NCBI GenBank assembly: GCA_902606115.1
Contig: CACLFM010000005.1
Coordinates: forward strand, 1 to 64,000
Direction: 5' to 3'
Length of the DNA stretch: 64,000 nucleotides
Source: an uncultured Pelagibacteraceae bacterium
Lineage (GTDB): Bacteria > Pseudomonadota > Alphaproteobacteria > Pelagibacterales > Pelagibacteraceae
In this document: positions 40,107 through 49,830 of the stretch, in pieces
Layout of the letters: each line of letters begins with the position of its first letter
Position numbering within the stretch: position 1 is the first letter of the stretch
Position numbers and translations under genes: made by a program
The notes under the pieces: model-generated
Database searches by the model: none
What the model was told of the DNA's origin: nothing
What the model saw: the letters and a program-made list of their open reading frames with translations, nothing else

Positions 40107-40879
40107 TAATTATATGGAGGCCTCTTTAAGTTTTTAACAGATTCTGTAAAAATTTCATATCCATTATCAGTGATACCAACAGTATGCTCAAATTGTGCAG
40201 ATAATAGCTTATCTTTAGTAACCGCTGTCCATCCATCGTTTAAAACTTTAACCTCGTATTTGCCTGCATTAATCATAGGTTCTATAGTAAAGGTCATTCC
40301 AGGTTGTAATTCTTGGCCTGAATTTTTTTTTCCATAATGCAAAACATTAGGACTTTGATGGAAAACATCTCCTATACCATGTCCACAAAAATCCCTTACA
40401 ACACTGAAACCAGCTTTTTCAACGTAAGTTTGTATTTCATGACCAATGTCACCTAATTTATTTCCAGGTTTTAAAATTTCTATTGATTTCATTAGAGACT
40501 CATAAGTTATATTGATTAAGTTAATTGATTTAATTGATGGTTTACCAACAGTAAACATTCTACTCGTATCTCCGTAGTGATTATAAAGTATAGCAGTTAC
40601 ATCAATATTTAATATATCTCCATCTTCTAAGATCCTTTCATTAGGTATTCCATGACAGACAACATGATTTAAAGATGTACATAAAGATTTGGTAAAACCA
40701 CGGTAATAAAGTGGAGCAGAGTAACCCCCATTATCTTTTATGAACTCGTAACATAATTCATCAATTTTATTAGTGCTTAATCCGGGCTTTATATAATTTG
40801 TAATCATATCCAGAGCACTTGATGCAAGTGATCCAGCTTTTCTCATTTTCTCAAATTTTTCAGAGTAGTTATTCATCAA
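40106..40879 (-). CDS. map: Type I methionine aminopeptidase
   Basis: TSLNHVVCHGIPNERILEDGDILNIDVTAILYNHYGDTSRMF; GHGIGDVFHQSPNVLHY. Confidence 0.95.
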   Translation of the reverse strand: MMNNYSEKFEKMRKAGSLASSALDMITNYIKPGLSTNKIDELCYEFIKDNGGYSAPLYYRGFTKSLCTSLNHVVCHGIPNERILEDGDILNIDVTAILYNHYGDTSRMFTVGKPSIKSINLINITYESLMKSIEILKPGNKLGDIGHEIQTYVEKAGFSVVRDFCGHGIGDVFHQSPNVLHYGKKNSGQELQPGMTFTIEPMINAGKYEVKVLNDGWTAVTKDKLLSAQFEHTVGITDNGYEIFTESVKNLKRPPYN

Positions 40880-41555
40880 TAATATTTATTTTTTTTTCAA
40901 TCTTAATTTCTTTGCTGCTCAAAAAACATCTATAAGCTAAAAATTTTACACCACTCTCTTTAGCTATTAGATAATTTTTGTAATAATTTAAATCTATATC
41001 TTTAGCTATTTTAAAGTTATTAATACCCTGTATTTGAGTTAAAAATAAGACAAATGGTTTATAGCCTTGTTTTAAAGCCTCAATTAATTTTTTAAGATGT
41101 TTAGAACCTCTCTCAGTTACTGCATCAGGGAATTCAGCTATTTTTTCATCTCTGATAAGAGTTACATTTTTTACTTCAATCATATTTTTATCACATAAAA
41201 AATCAAATCTTGTATCGCTAGAAAATTTAAATTCAGGTTTAATATTTTTGATAGACTTGAACTCACTAATTAAACCTCTATTTAAACCATCAGCCACAAT
41301 TTTATTTGCTCTATGAGTATTTACACCAACTAACTTTTTGTTTGCCTCTATAATTTCTAGGGTAAACTTTAATTTTCTTTTTGGATCGTCATTTTTTGAT
41401 AAATATACAGTGTTATTTTTATCTAAAAGTCCCTTCATAGATCCAGTGTTAGGGCAATGGGCTGTAACAATTGAATTATTTACTTTTATATCTATAAAAA
41501 ATCTTTTATATCGCTTGATTAATTTGCCTTTAATTAAAGTATTGGTAAATTTCAT
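40869..41555 (-). CDS. sfsA: Sugar fermentation stimulation protein SfsA family (start trimmed from the ORF track)
   Basis: MKFTNTLIKGKLIKRYKRFFIDI...TAHCPNTGSMKGLL; DFLCDKNMIEVKNVTL; FPDAVTERGSKHLKKL. ORF extension to 41750 overlaps the divergent cinA-like gene. Confidence 0.9.
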   Translation of the reverse strand: MKFTNTLIKGKLIKRYKRFFIDIKVNNSIVTAHCPNTGSMKGLLDKNNTVYLSKNDDPKRKLKFTLEIIEANKKLVGVNTHRANKIVADGLNRGLISEFKSIKNIKPEFKFSSDTRFDFLCDKNMIEVKNVTLIRDEKIAEFPDAVTERGSKHLKKLIEALKQGYKPFVLFLTQIQGINNFKIAKDIDLNYYKNYLIAKESGVKFLAYRCFLSSKEIKIEKKINIIDE

Positions 41556-41577
41556 TATAATTAATTTATATTTGTAT

Positions 41578-42321
41578 ATGTCAAATAAGAAAGAAATAAT
41601 TGCTGGAATTATAATCATTGGAAATGAAGTACTCTCTGGAAGAACTAAAGATATCAACACAAGTGCTTTAGCGACATGGTTGAACTCACTTGGGGTAAAA
41701 GTTAAAGAGGTAAAAATTATCCCAGATGAGGAGCAAATAATTATAAACACTGTTAATCAATACAGAAGTTTATACGATTATGTATTTACAACTGGTGGAA
41801 TTGGACCAACTCATGATGACATAACTGCAGAGTCAATTTCAAAAGCTTTCAATATAGAGTATGGCTTTCAAAAAGAAGCCTACTCAATTTTAGAAAATTA
41901 TTATAAACCAGGCGAGTTTAATGAGGGACGTCAGAAAATGGCTAAAATGCCAGTAACAGCTAATCTAATATATAACCCATCAAGTGGATCTCCAGGCTTC
42001 TATGTAAAAAATGTTTTTTGTTTACCGGGAGTTCCTTCAATACTTCAATCAATGCTTGGAAGTTTAACAGATAAAATTACAGGTGGAGATCCTATTTTAA
42101 GTGAGACTATAAGTTTAAGAACTGTTGAAAGTGAAATTGCAAAATCACTTACAGAAGTTCAAAATAAAAATAAAGATGTTGAAATAGGAAGTTACCCTTT
42201 TTTTAAAGCTGGAAAACTTGGAGTAGCAATAGTTCTTAGGTCTACTAACAAAAATAAAATTGAATTTTGTAAATCAGAAATAATTAAGTTTGTTCAAGAT
42301 AAAGAAATTCAAATAGTTTAA
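41578..42321 (+). CDS. CinA-like molybdopterin-binding domain protein (start trimmed from the ORF track)
   Basis: AGIIIIGNEVLSGRTKDINTSALATWLNSLGVKV; FTTGGIGPTHDDITAESISKAF. Confidence 0.9.
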   Translation: MSNKKEIIAGIIIIGNEVLSGRTKDINTSALATWLNSLGVKVKEVKIIPDEEQIIINTVNQYRSLYDYVFTTGGIGPTHDDITAESISKAFNIEYGFQKEAYSILENYYKPGEFNEGRQKMAKMPVTANLIYNPSSGSPGFYVKNVFCLPGVPSILQSMLGSLTDKITGGDPILSETISLRTVESEIAKSLTEVQNKNKDVEIGSYPFFKAGKLGVAIVLRSTNKNKIEFCKSEIIKFVQDKEIQIV

Positions 42322-42327
42322 ATTAAA

Positions 42328-42732
42328 ATGTTATACTTTGCTTATGGAAGTAATTTGAATCATTTTCAAATGAGGAAGAGGTGTAAAGATTCAAATTATG
42401 TAAAAAAATTTGATATTAAAGATTTTAAACTTACATTTAGAAGTAAATACGGAGTTGCCGATATAGAGAGTAAAAAAGATCACACAATACAGGGTGGTCT
42501 TTATGAGATTTCCAAATCTGATGAAAAAAAACTTGATTTGTATGAAGACTTTCCAATCTTATATAAAAAAATATACTTCGATTACAATCGTGAAAAAATT
42601 ATGGCTTATACCATGGTAAAAAAAAGTTTATTTATTTACCCAAGTAAAAGATATCTTGATGTAATTAAACAAGGGTACAAAGACTGTAAATTAGATATCA
42701 AATATTTAGAAAAAGCTCTAAGAAATTTTTAA
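42328..42732 (+). CDS. Gamma-glutamylcyclotransferase family protein
   Basis: YFAYGSNLNHFQMRKRCKDS...GGLYEISKSDEKKLDLYEDFP. Confidence 0.85.
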   Translation: MLYFAYGSNLNHFQMRKRCKDSNYVKKFDIKDFKLTFRSKYGVADIESKKDHTIQGGLYEISKSDEKKLDLYEDFPILYKKIYFDYNREKIMAYTMVKKSLFIYPSKRYLDVIKQGYKDCKLDIKYLEKALRNF

Positions 42733-43419
42733 ATGCGCTCAAAGTACGAAACTTTCAAAATTGGAATTAAAGATGTTGCCCCACATTTATTATCAGTATT
42801 TCCATTTGGAATAATTTTTGGTGCAATTGGCATTGAGTTGGGTTTTAGTCCATTATTTACTTATGCAACTTCATTAATAATTTTTGGTGGTGCTTCACAA
42901 ATAGTTTTTTTACAATTATTATCTGGAGGCGCATCTTCATTAATTGCAATAACATCTGTTGGTATAATAAATTCAAGACATTTCTTATATGGCGCAGTGT
43001 TATCAGAATATCTACAAAAATTATCTTTAATTAAAAAACTTTTTATCTCTTATTTTATAGTTGACCAAGGTTTTGCAGTTTCAAATCAATATTTTAAAAA
43101 AAATCCAACTGAAAAATTTAATCATTATCATTTAATTGGCTCTGGAATAATACTTTGGTTTATTTGGCAAGTTTCAACAATAATAGGTATTTATCTTGGC
43201 TCAATTGTACCTGAGGAACTTGGATTAAAATTTGCAATTCCCCTAACTTTTATTGCAATAATAGTAAATGAATTAAGAAAATTTGATCATGTTTTAGTTA
43301 TGCTAATTTCAGGGTTAGCAGCTACTTTTTTTTATAATGCTCCTTTCAAAACATACATAATAATTTCACCATTAATCGGACTTTTTGCAGCAATGATAAT
43401 TAATAGATTAAAAAAATGA
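42733..43419 (+). CDS. azlC: AzlC family branched-chain amino acid exporter subunit
   Basis: PFGIIFGAIGIELGFSP; IFGGASQIVFLQLL; INSRHFLYGAVLSEYL; followed by azlD. Confidence 0.88.
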   Translation: MRSKYETFKIGIKDVAPHLLSVFPFGIIFGAIGIELGFSPLFTYATSLIIFGGASQIVFLQLLSGGASSLIAITSVGIINSRHFLYGAVLSEYLQKLSLIKKLFISYFIVDQGFAVSNQYFKKNPTEKFNHYHLIGSGIILWFIWQVSTIIGIYLGSIVPEELGLKFAIPLTFIAIIVNELRKFDHVLVMLISGLAATFFYNAPFKTYIIISPLIGLFAAMIINRLKK

Positions 43420-43727
43420 CTTGGACCTCAATTTTTATAGCTGGAATTTTAACTTATTTCACAAGAATGAGCATGGTTACATTAATTAGAAAAGAAATGA
43501 TTAGTGATAATTTAAGAAAGATTTTAAATTATGTACCATCTGTAGTTTTCCCATCAATAATTTTCCCTGGAGTTTTGTTAGACGATTTTGGAGCTTTTGT
43601 TACAATAAGTGATCCAAAAATATTTGGAGCAATGACTGCTTTAATAATTGGGTTTTTTACAAGGAATGTTATTTTAACAATTGTATCAGGACTGTCTTCA
43701 TATTGGATTGTTATTTTTATTTTTTAA
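43416..43727 (+). CDS. azlD: AzlD family protein
   Basis: 103 aa small membrane protein with LNYVPSVVFPSIIFPGVL, overlapping azlC stop. Confidence 0.85.
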   Translation: MTWTSIFIAGILTYFTRMSMVTLIRKEMISDNLRKILNYVPSVVFPSIIFPGVLLDDFGAFVTISDPKIFGAMTALIIGFFTRNVILTIVSGLSSYWIVIFIF

Positions 43728-45457
43728 TTAGATAGCCAAACTGTTTCAAATGGTTTTAAGGTTAATCTTCTAGTAATAACATTAATCTTTTCGCTTAAAA
43801 GGTTTTTATACCTATTTTCATTATTTCCCAATATAACACTTTGTGATTTTGATGACATATTTGTAATACAAATGATGATTTGTTTTTTATCTAAACTTAC
43901 TCTTTTAAAAGCAAATATTTTATTACCAAAAGATAAACAACGCATAGCTGCGTTTGGATGAAAAGCTTTTTGTTTTTTTCTTATTTTTAATAGATTAGTA
44001 ATGTGATCATAATAAATTTTTTGTTTAGATTTTTTATCTTTTAAAAACCTATCTAATTTTACTTTGTTCCACTTATATCTATTAAGATCTCTTTTATTAT
44101 TTGATATTACATATTTGTACTCATCATTAGACTTTCCAAATATTGAATTAAAATAAACAGCTGGCACTCCCTCAATAGAAAACATTATTGCATGTGCAGC
44201 GACATATCTTTCTAACGCATGTAATCCTTTTTTATCAAAATCAGTATTTTTGAAAGCGTTAAATAAAGTTACATTAACTTCGTAAACTTTTTTTTGTGTT
44301 TTGTTTATTTTTCTAAATGAAAGCTGAGCACCATTTTTTTTTAATCTTTTAAACAATAAATTAAGAGCAATCTTATTTAAATACCCCTCAACAGGCCTCA
44401 TTCCTATACCATCGTGTGATGCTATAAAATTAAAATAATTATTTTTTAACTTTGTAGATGGTAATTTTTTTATCCATTGATTTAATTTCGAACTATCTTC
44501 AAAAAGAAGAGCATGAATTAGAAGGGGAGGTAGTGTAAAATTATAGATCCAGTTGGCCTGATCATTTTTCTTTCCAAAATAACTTAAGTTTTCCTTTTCA
44601 GGTAAATTAGTTTCAGTGAGTAAATAAGGTGAGTTTTGCAAAGAGCTACATATTATTCTTAGTAATTTAATTATTTCATGTGTTTGTTTAAGATTTATAC
44701 ATTTAGTACCACTTTCTTTCCATAAATAGGCAATTGCATCTAATCTAAAAATTGTAACTCCGTGACAAGCTAAGTTGATCATAATTTTAACAAAGCGCAT
44801 CAACACCTTTGGGTTCTTAAAATTCAAATCTATTTGGTCAGAACTAAATGTTCTCCATATAAAATCAGGCTTATTAAAAACATTAATTTTTTTTAATAAC
44901 TTATTTTCACGAGGTCTAACAACATTTGAGATATCAAATTTTTTGTTAACTTTTATGAAGTAATCTTTGCCTGGTGATTTATTTCTCAAAAAATTTTTAA
45001 ACCATAAACCTTTTGATGACGCATGATTAATCACAATATCTGCCATTATATTATTTTTCTTTGAAAAATTGTTTATGTCTGTCCAAGAACCTAACTTATT
45101 ATCTATTTTGTAGTGATCCTTTACCGCAAAACCACTATCACTACTTGAAGGGTAAAATGGCAAAAAGTGAACGGTATTAAAAAACTTTGATAAATATTTA
45201 TTGTAAAAACTTTTGAATGACCTGATAGAATTTAATTTACCATTATCAAAAACACTGTCACCGTAACAAATTACTACTGTAGTATCTTCAGATACCTTTA
45301 GATTTGTCCTTTTAGATTTTGATATTTTCTTGTTTGAAATTTTAATTAATTCATAAATTTCATCGGAAAATAACTTTAAATCATCATTTTTAAAATTTTT
45401 ACTATAAATATTTTTAAGCTTAGAATTTATTTGACTTTTTACCGTGCTAGATAACAT
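43724..45457 (-). CDS. GH13 sucrose phosphorylase-like family; probable glucosylglycerate phosphorylase by context
   Basis: FLPFYPSSSDSGFAVKDH; IMADIVINHASSKG; TIFRLDAIAYLWKESGT; LLTETNLPE; FIASHDGIGMRPVEG; overlaps gpgS-like gene. Confidence 0.75.
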   Translation of the reverse strand: MLSSTVKSQINSKLKNIYSKNFKNDDLKLFSDEIYELIKISNKKISKSKRTNLKVSEDTTVVICYGDSVFDNGKLNSIRSFKSFYNKYLSKFFNTVHFLPFYPSSSDSGFAVKDHYKIDNKLGSWTDINNFSKKNNIMADIVINHASSKGLWFKNFLRNKSPGKDYFIKVNKKFDISNVVRPRENKLLKKINVFNKPDFIWRTFSSDQIDLNFKNPKVLMRFVKIMINLACHGVTIFRLDAIAYLWKESGTKCINLKQTHEIIKLLRIICSSLQNSPYLLTETNLPEKENLSYFGKKNDQANWIYNFTLPPLLIHALLFEDSSKLNQWIKKLPSTKLKNNYFNFIASHDGIGMRPVEGYLNKIALNLLFKRLKKNGAQLSFRKINKTQKKVYEVNVTLFNAFKNTDFDKKGLHALERYVAAHAIMFSIEGVPAVYFNSIFGKSNDEYKYVISNNKRDLNRYKWNKVKLDRFLKDKKSKQKIYYDHITNLLKIRKKQKAFHPNAAMRCLSFGNKIFAFKRVSLDKKQIIICITNMSSKSQSVILGNNENRYKNLLSEKINVITRRLTLKPFETVWLSN

Positions 45458-46677
45458 TAAATAAATTTTTTATTATCTTCAGAAACAGCTTTATTTAATC
45501 TTACAAGAAAATCTGGTATTGCGCTTTTAACTCTACTCCAAGTTGGAATAAATGGGGTGTCCATTGGGTTAATATAAAAAGCCTCTCCTGCCTTCATTAT
45601 ATTAACAGCAAATAGTTCAACAGCTTCCTCTTCTTTGTGAGAGTCAAATTTTAATCCATTCATTTCAGCATCACTTCTATAGATATCAATTAGGTCTAGG
45701 GCTGATCTATAATAAGTTGCTTTTAAAGATCTGAATTTTTCTCTACTAAATGAGTTTCCTTGTGTAGCTAATTTTTTAATAAACGTTTTAATAATATCAA
45801 TAGACATTTTTGATAAACCTTGTGTTTCATCGTCAATAGATAATTCTTGATGCTTATGATCGTAAGTATCAGCCAAATCAACTTGACAAATATTATTTGG
45901 AGAAAAACTTCTTTGCATTTCAGATAAAATTCCAACTTCTATTCCCCAATCTGATGAAATTCTCAATTCTGGCAAAACATTACGTCTAAATGAAAATTCT
46001 CCTGCAAGAGGATACTTAAAAGATTTCATAAAATTTATATAATCACTTTTACCGATTGTTTTTTCTAGTGCAGTCAACAAAGGTCCTACTAATAGTCTTG
46101 CTACTCTCCCATTCATTTTATTATTTGCTATTCTTGGATAGTAACCTTTGCAAAATTCAAAATTAAATAAAGGATTTACTACAGGATAAAATAATTTTGC
46201 CAACATTCTTCTATCATATGTTTTTATATCACAGTCATGTAGTGCTACTGATCTTGCTGTATCTCTTGATATACACATACCTATGCAATACCAAACATTT
46301 CTACCTTTACCCATTTCGTTAGGTGATAAATTTTTCTTTTTCAATTCATTGTCGAGTTTTTTTAGTTTTGGACCATCATTCCATAAAATTGTAAAAGGAA
46401 CGTTAATTTTTTTAAAAAATTTCCAAGCCTTCTTCGCCTGACTTTCTGAAGCTTTGTCTAATCCTATAATTACGTGATTTAAATATTTAGTTTTACTGAT
46501 TTGATCTACAATATTTGGTAATGCAGAACCCTCCAGTTCTGAATATAGACAAGGAAGTATTAATTCCATTTTTCTTTCTTTTGAAAAATTTAATAAATCT
46601 TTTTCAATTTCATTTGTAGACTTGGTTCCAAAGTCATGAAGAGTTGAAACTATTCCATTTTGAGAAAAATCACCCAT
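45457..46677 (-). CDS. Glucosyl-3-phosphoglycerate synthase-like glycosyltransferase
   Basis: LILPCLYSELEGSALPNIVDQI; GKGRNVWYCIGMCIS...VALHDCDIKTYDRRMLAKLFYPVVNP. Confidence 0.8.
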   Translation of the reverse strand: MGDFSQNGIVSTLHDFGTKSTNEIEKDLLNFSKERKMELILPCLYSELEGSALPNIVDQISKTKYLNHVIIGLDKASESQAKKAWKFFKKINVPFTILWNDGPKLKKLDNELKKKNLSPNEMGKGRNVWYCIGMCISRDTARSVALHDCDIKTYDRRMLAKLFYPVVNPLFNFEFCKGYYPRIANNKMNGRVARLLVGPLLTALEKTIGKSDYINFMKSFKYPLAGEFSFRRNVLPELRISSDWGIEVGILSEMQRSFSPNNICQVDLADTYDHKHQELSIDDETQGLSKMSIDIIKTFIKKLATQGNSFSREKFRSLKATYYRSALDLIDIYRSDAEMNGLKFDSHKEEEAVELFAVNIMKAGEAFYINPMDTPFIPTWSRVKSAIPDFLVRLNKAVSEDNKKFI

Positions 46678-46694
46678 AATCTATTCTAGTAATA

Positions 46695-47489
46695 TTATTT
46701 TATTTTATCCAGAGCCAATTTGACTACCTCTTCCCACCCCTCTGGAGCAGGTTTTTTTGATACTAAACAGTTATTTATATTTATTTTTTCCATCGTAAAT
46801 TTATCATTAAAAACTAAACAAGGTATATCGCTATTTTTTAACATTTCTAGATCATTGAAATTGTCTCCAACCCCAATTGTAATTAATTCCTCTTTGCTTA
46901 TTTTTTTTAATATTTTTATAACTTTTTTCATTGCCTGAGCCTTGCTAACTTTATCACAAAGATTAATAACCCTTCCTCCTTCTTGAAGTGACAGACCTGC
47001 ATCACTTACTGATTTAAAAAAAGATATTTTCTCAGTTTTAGAACCCTCAAATAATAATGGAACTGTGTACTCTCTATTTAATGCAAACTTAATCATTTGC
47101 TTAGATAGCCCTAAAATTTTTAGTTGTTTATCAATACTTAATTTATTGATAAATTTACACTTTGATCTAAATTTGACGGATACTTTCTTTTCAAATATTT
47201 TTAATATTTCACTTGTTTCTCTACTTAAACTTATTTTTTCTGGAAAACTTGAATTAATTAAATTTAATTTATAAATAGCTGCACCATTTTCAATAATAAA
47301 TGGTAAATCTTCATCTAATTCAAGATTAAAGTTATTAATCTCCGCTAGGGTTTTACTGGAATTAGGAATTATATAAATATCTTTTTGAATTAACTCTTTT
47401 ATATAATTGATTATTTTATCGAATTTAAAGTTGTCTCTATCAAGTAATGTTCCATCTAGATCTGTGAAAATAAGTATTTTTGAGGTCAT
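46695..47489 (-). CDS. HAD hydrolase, mannosyl/glucosyl-3-phosphoglycerate phosphatase family
   Basis: LIFTDLDGTLLDRDNFKFD; FIIENGAAIYKL; TIGVGDNFNDLEMLKNSDIPCLV. Confidence 0.82.
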   Translation of the reverse strand: MTSKILIFTDLDGTLLDRDNFKFDKIINYIKELIQKDIYIIPNSSKTLAEINNFNLELDEDLPFIIENGAAIYKLNLINSSFPEKISLSRETSEILKIFEKKVSVKFRSKCKFINKLSIDKQLKILGLSKQMIKFALNREYTVPLLFEGSKTEKISFFKSVSDAGLSLQEGGRVINLCDKVSKAQAMKKVIKILKKISKEELITIGVGDNFNDLEMLKNSDIPCLVFNDKFTMEKININNCLVSKKPAPEGWEEVVKLALDKIK

Positions 47490-47525
47490 AACTTAAATTT
47501 ATCACAATTTTATAGATCAAGTTAA

Positions 47526-48971
47526 CTACATATCAACAATTAAAGTATCTTTGGAACCGCCTCCTTGAGAACTATTTACAATAGTACTACCTTTTCTTAA
47601 AGCTACCCTTGTTAATCCGCCGGTAGTTACGTAAGAAGTTTTTCCACTTAATACAAAAGGTCTTAAATCTAAATGCCTTGGCTCAATATCATTTTCAGTT
47701 ATAGTTGGAGCTGTAGATAAAATTTCTAACGGTTGTGCAATAAATTCTCTAGGGTTTTTTTTAATTTTATTTATTACTTCTTCTCTTTCTTTAAGAGGAG
47801 CTTTTGGTCCAATCATAATGCCATAACCACCTGATGCATTTGCTGGCTTTACAACTAATTTTGAAATATTTTCTATTACGTAATCTCTTTGTATTTTTTC
47901 ATGACATAGATAAGTTTCTACTTGATTTAAAATTGGTTGCTCACCCAGATAATAAACTATCATTTTATTCACATAAGAATAAACTACTTTGTCATCTGCA
48001 ATTCCTGTTCCAATAGCATTAAGAATACCAACGTTACCTTTTCTCCAGGATTTAAATAAACCAGGAACTCCAATTACAGACTCTTTATTAAAGGCTTTTG
48101 GATCTAAAAAACTATCATCTAAACGTCTGTATATACAATCAACTCTCAAGGGTCCTTTTACGGTTTTCATGTAAACTATATCATTTTCTACAAATAGATC
48201 TTTCCCTTCTACTAATGCTATTCCCATCTGTTCAGCTAAATAGGAATGCTCAAAATAAGCAGAATTATAAATTCCTGGTGTTAAAACTACCATATGAGGA
48301 TCTTTAGTTTTCTTAGGAATACACTCCATCATGCAATTAAAAAGTTTATTTGTGTAGTGGTTAATCGATGCGACTTTATATCTAGTAAAGAGTTCTGGAA
48401 AAACATCTCTCATTACCATTCTATTTTCAAGCATATATGAAACACCAGATGGAACTCTTAAATTATCCTCTAATACTAAATAATCTCCAGATTTATTTCT
48501 TATTAGATCAACTCCAGAAATGTTAGACCATGCCTTATATTTAGGGGAGAAACCCTCACACTCTTTTACATAATAAGGTGATTTAAATATTATTTCTTTA
48601 GGTACTATATTATCTTTAAATATTTTCTTTTGATTATAGACATCATCAATAAATAAATTTAAAGCCTTAACTCTTTGTTGTAATCCTTTAGAAACTTTAT
48701 TCCATTGAGATCTTGGAATAATTCTAGGTATTATATCTAGTGGCCATTTTTTTTCCTCAGCTCGGTTATTTGCTGCGTAAACTCTAAAATTTATTCCTCT
48801 TGCACTAATTGTACTTTGACAATTTTTCTCAATTTCTTGCAACTTTTTTTTTCCATACCTCTCGAGAATATTTGAAATTATCGTAGCGTGTTTACGTAAC
48901 TTGTTGTCCTCAGTAAAGTATCCATCATATGCAAATTTTGCATTATAGTTTTTCCACAACTTAGTGACCAT
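47526..48971 (-). CDS. Circularly permuted ATP-grasp type 2 family protein
   Basis: LEDNLRVPSGVSYMLENR; VVLTPGIYNSAYFEHSYLAEQMGIALVEGKDLFV; KPANASGGYGIMIGP. Confidence 0.88.
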   Translation of the reverse strand: MVTKLWKNYNAKFAYDGYFTEDNKLRKHATIISNILERYGKKKLQEIEKNCQSTISARGINFRVYAANNRAEEKKWPLDIIPRIIPRSQWNKVSKGLQQRVKALNLFIDDVYNQKKIFKDNIVPKEIIFKSPYYVKECEGFSPKYKAWSNISGVDLIRNKSGDYLVLEDNLRVPSGVSYMLENRMVMRDVFPELFTRYKVASINHYTNKLFNCMMECIPKKTKDPHMVVLTPGIYNSAYFEHSYLAEQMGIALVEGKDLFVENDIVYMKTVKGPLRVDCIYRRLDDSFLDPKAFNKESVIGVPGLFKSWRKGNVGILNAIGTGIADDKVVYSYVNKMIVYYLGEQPILNQVETYLCHEKIQRDYVIENISKLVVKPANASGGYGIMIGPKAPLKEREEVINKIKKNPREFIAQPLEILSTAPTITENDIEPRHLDLRPFVLSGKTSYVTTGGLTRVALRKGSTIVNSSQGGGSKDTLIVDM

Positions 48972-49080
48972 TTTGACAGCTTTTATTAGTTACATGTATT
49001 ATGCAAATGCATTTTAGATATATCAGATATGATATAAATCGATTATAAATACTATGCTTAATTAAATAATACATATTTAA

Positions 49081-49806
49081 ATGACTTATTGCATAGGAAT
49101 TAAAACAAAAGAGGGTTTAATTGTCGCCTCAGACTCAAGAACTAATGCTGGTTTTGATAACGTAAATATTTATTCAAAAATGTTTACTTATGACGTTGGT
49201 GATAGAACTATATTGATTGTAACATCAGGAAATCTAGGCACGTCTCAAGCTGTTTATAAATCTATTGAAAAAGATCTAGAAGATAAAAAAGCGGTTAAAA
49301 ATTTAAATACCTGTGAGGATTTCGACCAAGTCGCAAAATACGTTGGAGGTTTAAACATAAAACATTCTTCTCCAAAAGGTATTAATACTGACACTGTATT
49401 ACTTGGTTCAACTTTTATAGTTGGAGGACAAATTAAAGGTCAACCAATGGAATTGTTTTTAGTTTATCCCCAAGGTAATTATATAAGACCTGCTGACAGC
49501 AAACCATATTTAGTAATTGGCGAGGTAAAATATGGAAAACCAATTTTAGATAGAGTTGTTACACCTGAAGTTTCTATTGGTGATGCATCAAGATGTGCTT
49601 TAATATCAATGGACTCTACATTGAAAAGTGACTTGACTGTTGGTCCCCCAATAGATTTTGTAGTTTATAAAAAAGATGAATTAAAAATTACATCTCAAAA
49701 ATGTTTGAATTTAAATGATAAAGAATTTTCAAAGGTTTCTGGTGAGTGGTCCGAAGGTATTTTAAAAATATTTAATTCTTTTCCAAGATTTGATTGGGAA
49801 AAATAA
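49081..49806 (+). CDS. Anbu-like proteasome-type peptidase
   Basis: MTYCIGIKTKEGLIVASDSRTNAGFDNVNIYSKMF, N-terminal Thr after Met, proteasome beta-like fold motifs. Confidence 0.88.
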   Translation: MTYCIGIKTKEGLIVASDSRTNAGFDNVNIYSKMFTYDVGDRTILIVTSGNLGTSQAVYKSIEKDLEDKKAVKNLNTCEDFDQVAKYVGGLNIKHSSPKGINTDTVLLGSTFIVGGQIKGQPMELFLVYPQGNYIRPADSKPYLVIGEVKYGKPILDRVVTPEVSIGDASRCALISMDSTLKSDLTVGPPIDFVVYKKDELKITSQKCLNLNDKEFSKVSGEWSEGILKIFNSFPRFDWEK

Positions 49807-49830
49807 TTATTTTAAAATTATAATATTATA

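Noticed and set aside
41338-41577. N-terminal extension of the CinA-like ORF
   Set aside because: Extension overlaps the divergent sfsA gene and family start is clearly MSNKKEIIAGIIIIGNEVLSG at 41578.
41556-41750. N-terminal extension of the SfsA ORF
   Set aside because: Overlaps the CinA-like coding start; the family-like start MKFTNTLIKG is at 41555.
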